Positions 8,440 to 17,915 are shown, counted from the stretch's first letter. The stretch is DNA of 64,000 nt from UBA7672 sp036733305 (GCA_036733305.1 DAINAT010000003.1:1-64000); one strand, 5' to 3'. Notes: a model not told the origin generated them from the letters alone. Made by a program: numbers and translations.

Positions 8440-9729
8440 CTAGATGCGCCGGGACCCGCTGGCGTAGGAAGACTCGTCCGACGCCGACCCGCTATCGACC
8501 CCAAGAAGGCCTTCGAAATGCTTGGCCGGAATGGCGCGGCCATACAGATAGCCCTGCCCCTTCGAGCAGCCGAGCGCCTTCAGCGCGATTGCCTGCACCT
8601 GCGTTTCGATGCCCTCGGCGCAGCAATCGATCCCGAGTTCGCGTGACAGGTCGATCACCGACTTGATGATCTTCCGTGCATCCGGAAACATCGACAGGTC
8701 TCGTACGAAGGATGCATCGATCTTCACTTCGCTGAACGGCATCCGATAGAGTTCCGACAGCGAGGAGTGACCGAGCCCGAAATCATCCATCGACAAACCG
8801 ACCCCCTTGAGGCGGAGGCGCGTCATGCTGTCGATAGCAACGGTCTGATCGGTTATCGCCTCGCGCTCGGTTAGCTCGATGATGATGTTGGCGGGCGAGA
8901 CGCCAGCGTCGGCAAGCACGGCCGCGAACTGATCCGGAAAGTTGATGTCGCAGACCGTAGTGGCCGGCAGGTTGATGGCGACGGCAAATCCGGGCGGTAG
9001 ACCCGTCCACCGGGAAACATCGCGAACAACCTGCGAGATCACGTAGGTGGACAGGTTATCGATCAGGCCTTCGCTTTCGATGAGGCCGATAAAGCGCGCG
9101 GCATTGAGAACGCCCTTCTCCGGGTGACGCCAGCGGACCAGCGCTTCAGCGCCAGTGATCTTGTCGCGATCCGCCGGGCGGAGCGAGACCTTGGGTTGAT
9201 ACCAGACCTCCAGCTCCCCGTTGGACAGTGCCTGGTGCGGTTCGGAAATGGATATCGTGTCGGGCGAACGAAGGATCGCTTCCTGCAGGGCCATGACGGT
9301 GAATGGCTTCGGCAGAGGCGCTGCCATTTCAAGGCCGTAGCCACGCCCGATACGCACCGCAGCCGCCAGCGTCTTAGAATCCGCAGCACTGGCAACGATA
9401 ACGCTGCACTTTGCCCCGGAGGCTGCGAGATTGCGCAGCAACGTCACGCCGTCGACATTCGGCATCATGAGATCCGAGATGACCAGCGATGGCCTGAAGC
9501 GCTCAACCGCCTGCGGCAGTTCGGCGGCATCCGACAGGGTCATGACGTCGTAGCCGGATTCCATCGCCACGATCTCGATGACGTCGAGAATCGCCGGATC
9601 ATCATCAACCGCAATCAGACGCGGCCGCAATGCGGACGCGGTCTCGCGTTCGAAGGCCACAGCTGCGGCTTCCGAATCCGACCGTGAATGTCCGGCGCCG
9701 GGCTGTCTGGCTTGCGGTGGCTGCGTCAT
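8440..9729 (-). CDS. Response regulator with c-di-GMP phosphodiesterase (REC-EAL)
   Basis: This 429-residue output protein joins a receiver (about residues 35-160; acidic pocket VDDD, phosphoacceptor in ISDLMMPNVDG, Lys in LPKPF) to an EAL domain (about 170-415). The EAL catalytic residues look intact: GAEALVRW, AINLP, IIELTERE, DDFGLGHSS, VKID and CAEGIE. It should therefore hydrolyse c-di-GMP to pGpG when its receiver is phosphorylated. The ATG at 9729 overlaps the preceding stop as ATGA, showing translational coupling. It is the last gene of a four-gene phosphorelay operon. Confidence 0.93.
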   Translation of the reverse strand: MTQPPQARQPGAGHSRSDSEAAAVAFERETASALRPRLIAVDDDPAILDVIEIVAMESGYDVMTLSDAAELPQAVERFRPSLVISDLMMPNVDGVTLLRNLAASGAKCSVIVASAADSKTLAAAVRIGRGYGLEMAAPLPKPFTVMALQEAILRSPDTISISEPHQALSNGELEVWYQPKVSLRPADRDKITGAEALVRWRHPEKGVLNAARFIGLIESEGLIDNLSTYVISQVVRDVSRWTGLPPGFAVAINLPATTVCDINFPDQFAAVLADAGVSPANIIIELTEREAITDQTVAIDSMTRLRLKGVGLSMDDFGLGHSSLSELYRMPFSEVKIDASFVRDLSMFPDARKIIKSVIDLSRELGIDCCAEGIETQVQAIALKALGCSKGQGYLYGRAIPAKHFEGLLGVDSGSASDESSYASGSRRI

Positions 9730-10139
9730 GCAACGGCCCTTCTCGCAGTCTGCTTGCGCCATATGTCGACCAGCTGCAGCGGCAGGGTGACGGGATCGTA
9801 CGGCTTGCTGATAACGCCCGCCGCGCCCAGCGCCAGATAATCACGCAGCTCGTGCGGCTGAACCCGGGCGGTCATGAAGACGACGGGGATATGCGAGACA
9901 GCATCGAGCCGGCTAAGCACCTTCAACGCTGTGGGCCCATCCATTTCAGGCATCATCACATCCATCAGGATGAGATCGGGCATTGCCCCCGCCATGCCTT
10001 CGAGCGCGGCGCGCGGCCCCTCGAAAGCGGTCACCCTCAGCCCGCCGATTTCCTCAAGCGCGAACTTCGTGATCTGCAGAATGTCGGCATCATCGTCGAC
10101 GCAGGCTACGTGTTCGAGCGCCCTCTCATTTACTGTCAT
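9726..10139 (-). CDS. Single-domain response regulator (CheY-like receiver)
   Basis: This is a stand-alone receiver of 137 residues with the DDD pocket (ACVDDDADIL), phosphoacceptor Asp in LILMDVMMPEMDG, Thr in VVFMTAR and Lys in ISKPYDP. It has no output domain and probably shuttles phosphate between the kinase upstream and the REC-EAL protein downstream, or acts by protein contact. It overlaps the kinase end by 14 bp and the REC-EAL start by 4 bp. Confidence 0.9.
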   Translation of the reverse strand: MTVNERALEHVACVDDDADILQITKFALEEIGGLRVTAFEGPRAALEGMAGAMPDLILMDVMMPEMDGPTALKVLSRLDAVSHIPVVFMTARVQPHELRDYLALGAAGVISKPYDPVTLPLQLVDIWRKQTARRAVA

Positions 10140-13032
10140 GCTGGTGACCTCCCTGTTCCATCCGCCCTTCGTGAACCCCGGCGCTTTCGGCGCTTGAAAC
10201 GGTCTGTGCCGAAGCAATCGGCATCTTCAGCGAGAAGGTCGATCCCACGCCCGCCTCGAAGGCATACTCGATGTCGCCATTCATCAACTGCATGAGCTGG
10301 CGCGAAATGCTGAGACCGAGTCCTGAACCTTCCCGGTCGCGCGTGTTGACGTTCTGCGCCTGCGCAAACTTCTCGAACAATCGTGGCCGCAGCTCTTCCG
10401 GCACGCCGAGTCCCTGGTCCCGCACGGACACACGCACACGTGCGCCCTCGATCGTCATGAAGACGGATACGGATGTGCCCGGCCGCGTGAACTTCGCGGC
10501 ATTAGACAAAAGGTTCGCGAGAACCTGCAGAAGACGGTCATTGTCTGCAATGACCACAATGTCTTCGTCCGGCAGGTCGAACGAGTAGCTGACGCCAAAT
10601 CGATCGGCATAGGCAGCATTGGCCGTGACGGACTCGCGCACGATGGGCGCCAGACTTACGGGCAGAAGCTTCACCTCGAACTTGCCGTTCTCGAGCTTAT
10701 CGATGTCGAGGATGTCATTCACCAGGCGCACCAGACGCTCGCTATTACGATTGGCGATGCGGATCAGGTTGGACGCGGCGGCCGGCAGCGGGCCGGCGGC
10801 CTGCGCCTCGATCACCGCCAGAGCGCCGCGAATGGACGTGAGCGGCGTGCGCAGCTCATGACTTACCACGGAAACGAAATCGCGCTTCGCGGACTCCGCC
10901 TGCTTCACAAGGGTAAGGTCCGTCACCACGACCGTGGACAGTGTGCGATCGAGCAGCTGAACGTCCGAGACGTGCAGCAACACAGTTACGCGCTCGCCAT
11001 TGCGGCGCATGACCATATCCTGCCGCGCACGAACCGGCAGCAACCCGCCATCCGGTGTTGAAATCGCTTTGGCGCCGGGGAGCAGCTCGCCGATATGCAT
11101 GCTGCGCAGGGATTCGGTGGTCCAGCCGAACAGGTCGCAGGCAGCCGAGTTGGCGTCCTCGATGCGGCCCGCGCTGTTGATTGTCAGAACCGCGTCGGCA
11201 ACTACGGCCAGGTTGGCGGATTTCAGCGCGTTGCTGGCGACGAGATTTGCAAGGTTCGCCGCGCGCCCGATCTCTTCCCCTGCCCACTGTGCAAGAAGAC
11301 GCACAATGGCGAGACGCGTCTCCGAGAAGGCGCTCTCTCTTACCTTTGACGAGAAGAAGCACAGGGTTCCGAACCGAACACCCTTCACGAAGACCGGCGC
11401 CCCGATGAACGCCTCAACATCCATGCGCGTGCGCGCCGGATGCCCTGCGAGGGGGGACGCGCCAAGATCAGGATAGGCCTGAACCTCGTCCGCAAAGAAA
11501 AGATCGGAGCTGAGCGTGTCCTTCAGGTGCTGGGTGGCGCCCTTGCGCCACGGTCCTTCGCTAACCGTCGAATGCAGTACTTCGCACTCGCCATCCGACA
11601 CATGACTAAGCGCGCCGATAGGCATGCGCAGGAAGGCCGCGGACTTGGTAAGCACGGCGGACAGCTTCTGGTCGAGCGGCGTGTCGGCCGCCATGGCGAG
11701 CGAAATGTCCCGCCGCAGGAACTCGGCTTCCTTCTCGGCGGATATGTCGACAAGCGTTCCGGCCGTGCGGACGATTGCACCGTCCTTGTTCCACGATCCC
11801 CGGCCGCGCACCTGCAGCCACATGTATTCCCCGTCGCTAAGCCGGTAGCGGTATTCCACATTGTAGGGCGCGCCATGATGGGCGTGGCGGCTCATCGAGC
11901 GGCGTGTGTGTTCAACGTCATCCGGGTGCAGACGCGAGCCGAATTCGGCCCAGTCCGGCATCTTGTAGCCGCGCGAGACCCCGAGGATTTCCTGGGCGCG
12001 TTCAGACAGGAAGAATTTTCCGGTGCGATAGTTGTAATACCACAGACCAGTATCCGCCCCCTCGACGGCCGCCTCCAGCCTCTCCCGCGCTTCAGCGAGC
12101 TCTTCCTCGTTCATCCGGCGCTCATAGGCCTGCGACAGCCTCTGGCGGGCCTCGTCCGGCGGAATCAACAGGTCGGCCTGGGTGAGCGGCGTTGCTGCAA
12201 CGAGCACGAACACACCGACGGACTGATCATTGAAGATCAGCGGCACAAGCAACAGCGAGGCTATGAGCTTGCGGCCGTTGGGACGTTCGAGCGGATGGTT
12301 CTGCAGCCAGCGACGCTGGCGCGAGGCAAGCCCCTCGGCGCGGACGAAAACCTCCAGCGCCTGCAGATCACGCTGCTTCCAATCCTCCGCCGCTGGCCCC
12401 TTCCATATGGTGTGTTGGCCGCCGTCGGACGTGCTGAGCTCGACAAACCCTCCCAGCGTCCAGCGGCCATTACCAAGAAGCCAGTCGACAGCGAGCTGCG
12501 GAATCTCGGCGGGGGCTGTTGCTTCGGAACAGATGCGATCCAGCTCGGCAAACTTGCGGGCGCGCGCTTCGGCGCGGCGTGTCGCGGTCTTGTCCGTCGT
12601 CAGGGAGAAAGCGATGAGGCGGCCATCGAGATGCCCGATCGTGATGCATGACTCAACCGCGTAGAACGATCCGTCGCGACGCTTGTGATGGCAGCGCAGG
12701 AGAACGTTTTCAGCGCCGCCGACAATCTCCTTCAGCGCGTCATTGAGCTGCCGGACATCGGCCGAATCCATGAGATCGTCGATTGCCATCGTGCAGATCT
12801 CGTTCTGCATGTAGCCGACATTCCGCCGCGCCTTCTTGTTGACCAGCAACAGCGCATGCGTTTCCAGATCGAAGACATAAATCTCGTTGGCGGCTTCCTC
12901 GACAATCATGCCCAGCAGCCGGTCGCGCGACCTGTAAGAGGGCCGCAGCGGCGACAGGTCGGACGCTTCCTCGTTGAGGCTATCGAGCAGCTCTAGGGAT
13001 TGTCGCACCATGGCCGCACCCTGAAACCTCAT
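10126..13032 (-). CDS. Cytoplasmic multi-sensor histidine kinase (PAS-GAF-PAS-GAF-PAS-HisKA-HATPase)
   Basis: The 968-residue sensor kinase has no obvious membrane segment. Rough layout: PAS (35-140), GAF (155-300), PAS (330-455, containing the HPDD of RLHPDDVEHTRR), GAF (460-605), PAS (610-720), HisKA (728-795) with an intact H-box (VVSHELRTPLTS), then HATPase (840-950) with N-box NLLSNAAKF and G-boxes DQGLGVP and GSGLGLSI. It carries no receiver of its own; the neighbours supply Hpt and REC domains. The start at 13032 shares one base with the preceding stop (TGATG), which decides it over longer frames. Confidence 0.92.
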   Translation of the reverse strand: MRFQGAAMVRQSLELLDSLNEEASDLSPLRPSYRSRDRLLGMIVEEAANEIYVFDLETHALLLVNKKARRNVGYMQNEICTMAIDDLMDSADVRQLNDALKEIVGGAENVLLRCHHKRRDGSFYAVESCITIGHLDGRLIAFSLTTDKTATRRAEARARKFAELDRICSEATAPAEIPQLAVDWLLGNGRWTLGGFVELSTSDGGQHTIWKGPAAEDWKQRDLQALEVFVRAEGLASRQRRWLQNHPLERPNGRKLIASLLLVPLIFNDQSVGVFVLVAATPLTQADLLIPPDEARQRLSQAYERRMNEEELAEARERLEAAVEGADTGLWYYNYRTGKFFLSERAQEILGVSRGYKMPDWAEFGSRLHPDDVEHTRRSMSRHAHHGAPYNVEYRYRLSDGEYMWLQVRGRGSWNKDGAIVRTAGTLVDISAEKEAEFLRRDISLAMAADTPLDQKLSAVLTKSAAFLRMPIGALSHVSDGECEVLHSTVSEGPWRKGATQHLKDTLSSDLFFADEVQAYPDLGASPLAGHPARTRMDVEAFIGAPVFVKGVRFGTLCFFSSKVRESAFSETRLAIVRLLAQWAGEEIGRAANLANLVASNALKSANLAVVADAVLTINSAGRIEDANSAACDLFGWTTESLRSMHIGELLPGAKAISTPDGGLLPVRARQDMVMRRNGERVTVLLHVSDVQLLDRTLSTVVVTDLTLVKQAESAKRDFVSVVSHELRTPLTSIRGALAVIEAQAAGPLPAAASNLIRIANRNSERLVRLVNDILDIDKLENGKFEVKLLPVSLAPIVRESVTANAAYADRFGVSYSFDLPDEDIVVIADNDRLLQVLANLLSNAAKFTRPGTSVSVFMTIEGARVRVSVRDQGLGVPEELRPRLFEKFAQAQNVNTRDREGSGLGLSISRQLMQLMNGDIEYAFEAGVGSTFSLKMPIASAQTVSSAESAGVHEGRMEQGGHQHDSK

Positions 13033-14147
13033 CAGGCCGCGAGTTGCCCGTTGCTGCGAAGCAAGGTCAGGCAACGCTCCACGACATTGTCAGGCAGGAA
13101 CGGTTTGCAGATGTAGTCGTCGGCGCCATGTGCGAGGCCATCAGCGATGTCGCTCTCCTTGCGGCGCGCCGACAGAATGAGAATCGGCGTCTTGCTGAGC
13201 GCTGCATTGCTGCGAATGCTGGAAAGAACCTGCATCCCGTCGAGACGCGGCATGGAGCGATCGAGGATGATCGCATGCGGACGCAGTCGCTTCGCCATGT
13301 CGAGCGCCTGCATGCCGCTGTTGGCGACTGAAACATCGACGCCGCGCTGGCGCAGCTTGGTCTTGAAGATCTCGCAGATCAGCGGATCATCATCCGCGAT
13401 CAGGACAACCGGCCGCTGGCGCTGCATGAGGCTGCGAAGCCGATCACCCACCACGTCCGTGTGGAACGGCTTCATGACATAATCGCTCATACCGGCGGCG
13501 ACGAGGTGCGGGATCTGGCCGGCGTCGGGCGCCGGGATCATCATGACGACCGGCGATGCAACCTGCCCTTCCACCGGACGCAATCCGGCCAACAACTCAA
13601 GGCCATTCATATCCGGCAGCCAATGGCTGACGAGGATGAGGTCAAAACGCTCGCGCCGCGAGGCTTCGACAACCGCGCGACCCGTCTGCACCATCTCGAT
13701 GCGCGCAAAGGGAGCAAGCATGGTGTCGAGCTGCTGGCGGCAAGCGGGGTCAGTGTCAGCGACCAGAACCAGCGGGCGGTATTCGGCGCGTTGATGATCC
13801 TCGGCCCACGGCAGGTCCGCATCGTGACCGCCACCCCCGACGACCTGCAGCGAGGCCTTCAACAGAGGCGCCAGCAGCGCCGCAATCTCGGTCGCGTCCC
13901 GCACGCCATTGCGCAGACCCAGTTCGAGAGCCGCAGCCGTGTCACTGATGATCGGATAGCCATACACGGCGCCGCTGCCGCTGAGCCGATGAGCCTCCCT
14001 TTCGAGAAGCTCGAAATCGGACAGGGTCATTGTTTCCGTCGCGAGCCGTCCAGCCATGGGCTGCAGCAGGCGCATGCGCTCTTCGAGTTGGCGGATGTAA
14101 CGTTTCCGCAGTTCGAACCGGGATGCTTCCGCGGATGTGTTGCCCAT
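13032..14147 (-). CDS. Hpt-REC-REC phosphorelay protein
   Basis: The 371-residue product begins with a histidine phosphotransfer domain (about residues 15-105; phospho-His 53 in EAHRLSGSGA). Two receivers follow (about 124-235 and 245-365). The second is canonical (ADDDP, phosphoacceptor Asp296 in AIILDRSMPRLDG, Lys in ICKPF). The first keeps the acidic pair (ADTDP) and Lys (VMKPF) but has Ser174 where the phosphoacceptor Asp should be (LILVSHWLPDMNG), so it is probably a non-phosphorylated interaction domain. It is the first gene of the operon with the kinase, CheY-like and REC-EAL genes. Confidence 0.88.
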   Translation of the reverse strand: MGNTSAEASRFELRKRYIRQLEERMRLLQPMAGRLATETMTLSDFELLEREAHRLSGSGAVYGYPIISDTAAALELGLRNGVRDATEIAALLAPLLKASLQVVGGGGHDADLPWAEDHQRAEYRPLVLVADTDPACRQQLDTMLAPFARIEMVQTGRAVVEASRRERFDLILVSHWLPDMNGLELLAGLRPVEGQVASPVVMMIPAPDAGQIPHLVAAGMSDYVMKPFHTDVVGDRLRSLMQRQRPVVLIADDDPLICEIFKTKLRQRGVDVSVANSGMQALDMAKRLRPHAIILDRSMPRLDGMQVLSSIRSNAALSKTPILILSARRKESDIADGLAHGADDYICKPFLPDNVVERCLTLLRSNGQLAA

Positions 14148-14288
14148 TTTTCTCAGCCTTACGCCCCAGATGCCCTTGATGACTTTTGTCGCATCTCGAG
14201 ATTAAATTTTTGCTGCTGGCACATATAAAAACGAGTCGGATTCAGGGGTTTTCGGCGGTTTTCCTCGTATTTTCGCTTGATGTTGCAG

Positions 14289-15905
14289 CTAGAAATTCTT
14301 GCCGAGACTGGCCGACATTCGCCATCCATCGCCATCACGACCGGCAACCTGACGCGCCGCTTCGAGACCGATCACAGCGTCTGAAATGCCCACCCGCACG
14401 CCGCCGCCAGCCGACGACAGATAAGTGTCTTCGAGCGTGAGACCCGGCCGATCGGTAAACCAGAGCTTGCCGCCGTCCAGGAAGGCGTACGCCTCAACGC
14501 CCTTGCCGATCGGCTTGTCGTCGAACTTGCGAGTGAGCTCCACCACACCAGCTACACCCATGTCGGCTGAGGCGACGCCGCTGTCGAATGCGCGACCATA
14601 CCGGGCGCCACCCAGCGTCATCAGCTCGCTCGTCGGCAAACGATCGTCTGATAGCTGGGTCGAGAGGGAGCCTTGCACACGCCAGCTGGAACCGAGCACA
14701 CGCGTGGCGGCAATCTGGACGTTTGCCTTGGTGAAGCTCTCGCTGGACACGGCGGGGTTGGCGACGCGTGCGCCCAATGTATCCAGCCCCTGACTGATAG
14801 ACACGCTGGCGCCCCAGGCAGTCTGTCCGCGCGTGCTTTCAATCGATAGCGCACCGCGCAACGTACGCGTTCGATCACTCGACAGGATCTGGCCGACCAG
14901 CGCGTTGTCCGAATTGAACCCGTCGAGCCCGCCGGCCGCGGTGATGTTCGTGGTCAGGCTGCGGACGATCGGATAGCTGGCCTGGAGACTGCCCGTGTAG
15001 CCCTTCCCTTCGATCGGGGTATCATCAGGCCGCGTGCGGAAGTAGCCGATCGAAGCGCTGGCCGTGAGGCCGCTCGGCCCGAACGTAGCGGCGTGCGACA
15101 GGGTTGCCGATAGGAAGCGGTTGAAATCGCCGGAGGCTGCGGCGGTGAGACGTGTCTGGTTTCCTTCATAGCCGAAGCCGTTGAAGTACACGTCGCCAGT
15201 CAATTGCGTTCGGCCCAGACGGGCAGCGCCACGCGTATCGAGCGACAGCACGGTTTCAATCGGGTCTCGCTTGGTGTCGAGCACCAGCTTCACGGTATCC
15301 GGCCTGTCACCCGCAACAATCCTTGGCGTCGTCGTGGCGCCGGGCACATCATCCATGAGCGACAGATAGCGCCGCAGGACAGGACGCGTCAGCGGACGCT
15401 GCTCGGCCATTTCCGAGGCATAGGCGCGCGTCAGAGACGCCGATGCCGGATTGTCGCCGGCAAGTATGACCTCGTCGATGTAATTCTCGATGGCGACGAT
15501 ACGCACCTGCCCGTCAACGAAGCTCTGCTCGGGCACAAGAATTGTGTAGAGCGCGATGTCGGAGCGCGCATAGGCTTTCGAATAGCCATCAGCGAGCCCC
15601 TGCAACGTCTCCGTCGTAACCAGCTTGCCGATGAACGGACGCATGACGGCTTCGGCAACGTCGCGCGGCAGGCTCGACCGTTCGAGACGCACGCCGGTGA
15701 TGGCGACGCCCGTTGCCTGGTTCGGCGCAATCGTTGTTGTCGCAACCGACGGGGGAAGCCTGGGCCTCAGCGTCGGGTCCTTGCTGGCGCTCGGCTCGTC
15801 AAGCCGGCCGGGTTGTCCCTTGTCGACGACGATTTGCGCATAGGCGACGCCAGCGGCCATGGCGATGAAACAGGCTGTTAGCGGCAAGGACCGAAGACGA
15901 AACAT
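14289..15905 (-). CDS. Two-partner-secretion pore, ShlB/FhaC/HecB family (TpsB)
   Basis: This 538-residue outer-membrane translocator of the Omp85 superfamily secretes large exoproteins or activates haemolysins. A signal peptide ends at GVAYAQ. POTRA-like domains follow (about residues 65-210: ITGVRLERSSLP, LADGYSKAYARSDI, QVRIVAIENYIDEV). A 16-strand barrel spans about 225-538 with the terminal GWRMSASLGKNF. No TpsA exoprotein with an N-terminal TPS domain is visible nearby; the adjacent upstream gene encodes a Gly/Ser-rich lipoprotein instead. Confidence 0.88.
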   Translation of the reverse strand: MFRLRSLPLTACFIAMAAGVAYAQIVVDKGQPGRLDEPSASKDPTLRPRLPPSVATTTIAPNQATGVAITGVRLERSSLPRDVAEAVMRPFIGKLVTTETLQGLADGYSKAYARSDIALYTILVPEQSFVDGQVRIVAIENYIDEVILAGDNPASASLTRAYASEMAEQRPLTRPVLRRYLSLMDDVPGATTTPRIVAGDRPDTVKLVLDTKRDPIETVLSLDTRGAARLGRTQLTGDVYFNGFGYEGNQTRLTAAASGDFNRFLSATLSHAATFGPSGLTASASIGYFRTRPDDTPIEGKGYTGSLQASYPIVRSLTTNITAAGGLDGFNSDNALVGQILSSDRTRTLRGALSIESTRGQTAWGASVSISQGLDTLGARVANPAVSSESFTKANVQIAATRVLGSSWRVQGSLSTQLSDDRLPTSELMTLGGARYGRAFDSGVASADMGVAGVVELTRKFDDKPIGKGVEAYAFLDGGKLWFTDRPGLTLEDTYLSSAGGGVRVGISDAVIGLEAARQVAGRDGDGWRMSASLGKNF

Positions 15906-15944
15906 GTGCAGATCTTCCCGAAAAATGCTCCTGCAAAACTAGGC

Positions 15945-15973
15945 ATGGGGAAGCGCGGTGAGCGCTTCCCCAT
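15945..15973 (-). terminator. Perfect 12-bp stem-loop between the lipoprotein and TpsB genes
   Basis: ATGGGGAAGCGC and GCGCTTCCCCAT pair perfectly around a 5-base loop. The hairpin lies after the lipoprotein stop (16069) and 40 bp before the TpsB start. Only a short T-run (in CTAGTTTTGC) follows on the minus strand, so it may be a partial terminator or attenuator that sets relative expression. Confidence 0.5.
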
Positions 15974-16068
15974 GATCATCCCCTGAACGCGCGATCGTCC
16001 GCGCTCGCCCTACACGCAGCTCCCGCCACTCCGTCGGCGGGTCGCTTGAGGAGGAGCCGTGAGCGATC

Positions 16069-17334
16069 TCATTGTGTGACGTTGCCAAGCGGCCCGGTGA
16101 TGCCGCTCAGGAGACCGCCGGTTGAACCGGTCGTGCGCCCCGTCAGCCCGCCAAGCAGGCTGGTCGATCCCGTCAGGCCGCCGGTGGCCGGGTTTACAAG
16201 AACGCTGCCGACCGTGCTGCCCACGCCCTGGACGAGGCCCGTGACCGGGGCAAGCGAGTCTGTAGACAGCGCCGAACTGCCGCCCGCAGCAGAAGCCAGC
16301 ACGCTGGTGACCGGAGCGAGAGCACTCGTAACCGGAGACAGCACCGTATTGAGATCGGCTACGCTGCCCGGCCCGCCAAGACCATTCGGCAGCACGTTTG
16401 TGTTGACCACGGCCGCGGAGCTACCCGGCAGGATCGTCGTTCCGCCAACAGCGATGTTGGCAAGCGAGTCGATCGCGGCGATCTGGCCATTGCCGAGACC
16501 GTTCGGCAGGACCGTGGCCGTGGCCACCTGCCCGCCGACGACATTCGCCGACACGACAGCGCCGGGATTCGCAGCCATGCCGCCAAGGACGTTCGCAGAA
16601 GCAAGCGTCCCCTGAGCCGGCGATGCCGAGCCAGCCGTTGCGCCGATCAATTGCGTGCTGTTGCCTGATCCCAATCCGACAACAGTGTTGTCGAGAACGG
16701 TGATCTTGGCTGCAGGCGCGATGATGCTGTCGAACACCGACGTGGCCGTTCCCAGCACAGGCCCGACTATCGGAATGGCGCTTGCCCCGCCTTCAACAGC
16801 GCCTGCGCCAAGGTTGGATGCGCTTATGCCGACAGTCGATACCAGGCCGCCGACGGCGCCGGTCGCCGCCCCCAACGATAGACTTGTTCGACTGCCGGCG
16901 TTCGTCACCAGATTGCTTGCGGTCTTTGCGGTGTTGCCGCTGCTGACCAGGACGTTGCCGAACGTTCCGCCGAGATAATCGGTAGCCTGCGTCAGGCCAC
17001 GCGGCCGCGGCGGCGACGATGTAGGCAAACCGCCGCCATTGCCATCACCACCGCTGCTATCGCTCCTGCCGCTTCTGGCGCTACCGCTGTCATTAGCGGC
17101 GACTTCGGCGTTACCATCACTGCCGGCGGGGCTGTCCACGTTGCCACCGCTGCCAGCCGAACCGTCCGTGTTGCCGCCGCTGCCGCTGTTGCCGCCATTG
17201 CCAACGGGACCGTCTGCATTGCCGCCATTGTTGGCGATCTGGAATTTGCTGACATGGCCGCACGCAGTTGTGGTGAGCAGGGCAAGCCCCGACACGCTGA
17301 TAACTGCCAATCTCTGGAATCCGTTCAGGGTCAT
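16069..17334 (-). CDS. Gly/Ser/Asn-rich putative surface lipoprotein of unknown function
   Basis: The 421-residue product starts MTLNGFQRLAVISVSG and has a lipoprotein-like signal ending at TTTACG, so Cys would be the lipidated residue; the lipobox is imperfect. Residues 35-110 are low-complexity (repeats of GNGGN and GSGGN). The rest is rich in Ala, Gly, Val, Leu and Ser with recurring LGN/VGG/GLGG and SPVTSxLAP patterns, which may form a repetitive beta or passenger-like structure. I recognise no domain. It is directly upstream of the TpsB pore, so it may be that pore's cargo or partner, though it lacks a recognisable TPS domain. Confidence 0.7.
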   Translation of the reverse strand: MTLNGFQRLAVISVSGLALLTTTACGHVSKFQIANNGGNADGPVGNGGNSGSGGNTDGSAGSGGNVDSPAGSDGNAEVAANDSGSARSGRSDSSGGDGNGGGLPTSSPPRPRGLTQATDYLGGTFGNVLVSSGNTAKTASNLVTNAGSRTSLSLGAATGAVGGLVSTVGISASNLGAGAVEGGASAIPIVGPVLGTATSVFDSIIAPAAKITVLDNTVVGLGSGNSTQLIGATAGSASPAQGTLASANVLGGMAANPGAVVSANVVGGQVATATVLPNGLGNGQIAAIDSLANIAVGGTTILPGSSAAVVNTNVLPNGLGGPGSVADLNTVLSPVTSALAPVTSVLASAAGGSSALSTDSLAPVTGLVQGVGSTVGSVLVNPATGGLTGSTSLLGGLTGRTTGSTGGLLSGITGPLGNVTQ

Positions 17335-17466
17335 TCGAACCTCCACTGACAGCCGATCATTCCGGCAAGTGGTTCACAATATATGTGCTAATACATCATA
17401 TTTTCTGATTTTGTTGATTGCATTGAGGTGTCGCTGACCAACAAGGCGGGGCGCGTTTACCAAATA

Positions 17467-17482
17467 CATCCGTGTACGGATG
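17467..17482. promoter_or_regulatory. Inverted repeat CATCCGT-GT-ACGGATG upstream of the lipoprotein gene
   Basis: Two 7-bp arms around GT form a perfect dyad about 135 bp upstream of the lipoprotein start. AT-rich DNA (about 17380-17420), unusual here, lies between and probably holds the promoter. The binding factor is unknown. Confidence 0.35.
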
Positions 17483-17588
17483 AGCACTTTCAGCGCTCGC
17501 AGGACACGACGTTAACCCGCAGGCTTTTGCAGCCGCCCTTCCCTCTCGGCGTTCTGCGTGGACACCGCTGACGATCAGATTCCGAGAG

Positions 17589-17915
17589 CTAGGCGAAGGG
17601 CCGGGTCGGGTCCGCGGCGCCGAAAGGCGGCATCCGCCCCACCTGCCGGCGCTCGCGCTCGCTCAACCGATCCCAGGCCGCCTGCATCTGGGCCCGGTGA
17701 TGTCTCCAACTGGCGATAAGCGTTTGCAGCCGCTCCATCGTCGGCCACCCGCTCAAGCCACCGCCCTCGGCCAGGTTTGCAGGATCGTCGACGATCGCAT
17801 CGGCCGTATCCGACAGCAGGGCCGACAGACAACCGAGATCACACTCAACTTCGTTCAAGGCATCCCGGGCGATACGGAACCGGTCGGGCCAGGAAAACGC
17901 CAAAGCTGACGCCAT
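17589..17915 (-). CDS. Conserved-looking hypothetical protein, 108 residues
   Basis: The small soluble, Trp- and Arg-rich helical product has no signal peptide. A GAGGAAG ribosome site sits at proper distance before the ATG at 17915, which supports a real gene. The C-terminal region (WRHHRAQMQAAWDRLSERER) looks like an amphipathic helix. I recognise no family. It lies between the lipoprotein locus and tRNA-Leu, apparently as its own unit. Confidence 0.65.
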   Translation of the reverse strand: MASALAFSWPDRFRIARDALNEVECDLGCLSALLSDTADAIVDDPANLAEGGGLSGWPTMERLQTLIASWRHHRAQMQAAWDRLSERERRQVGRMPPFGAADPTRPFA

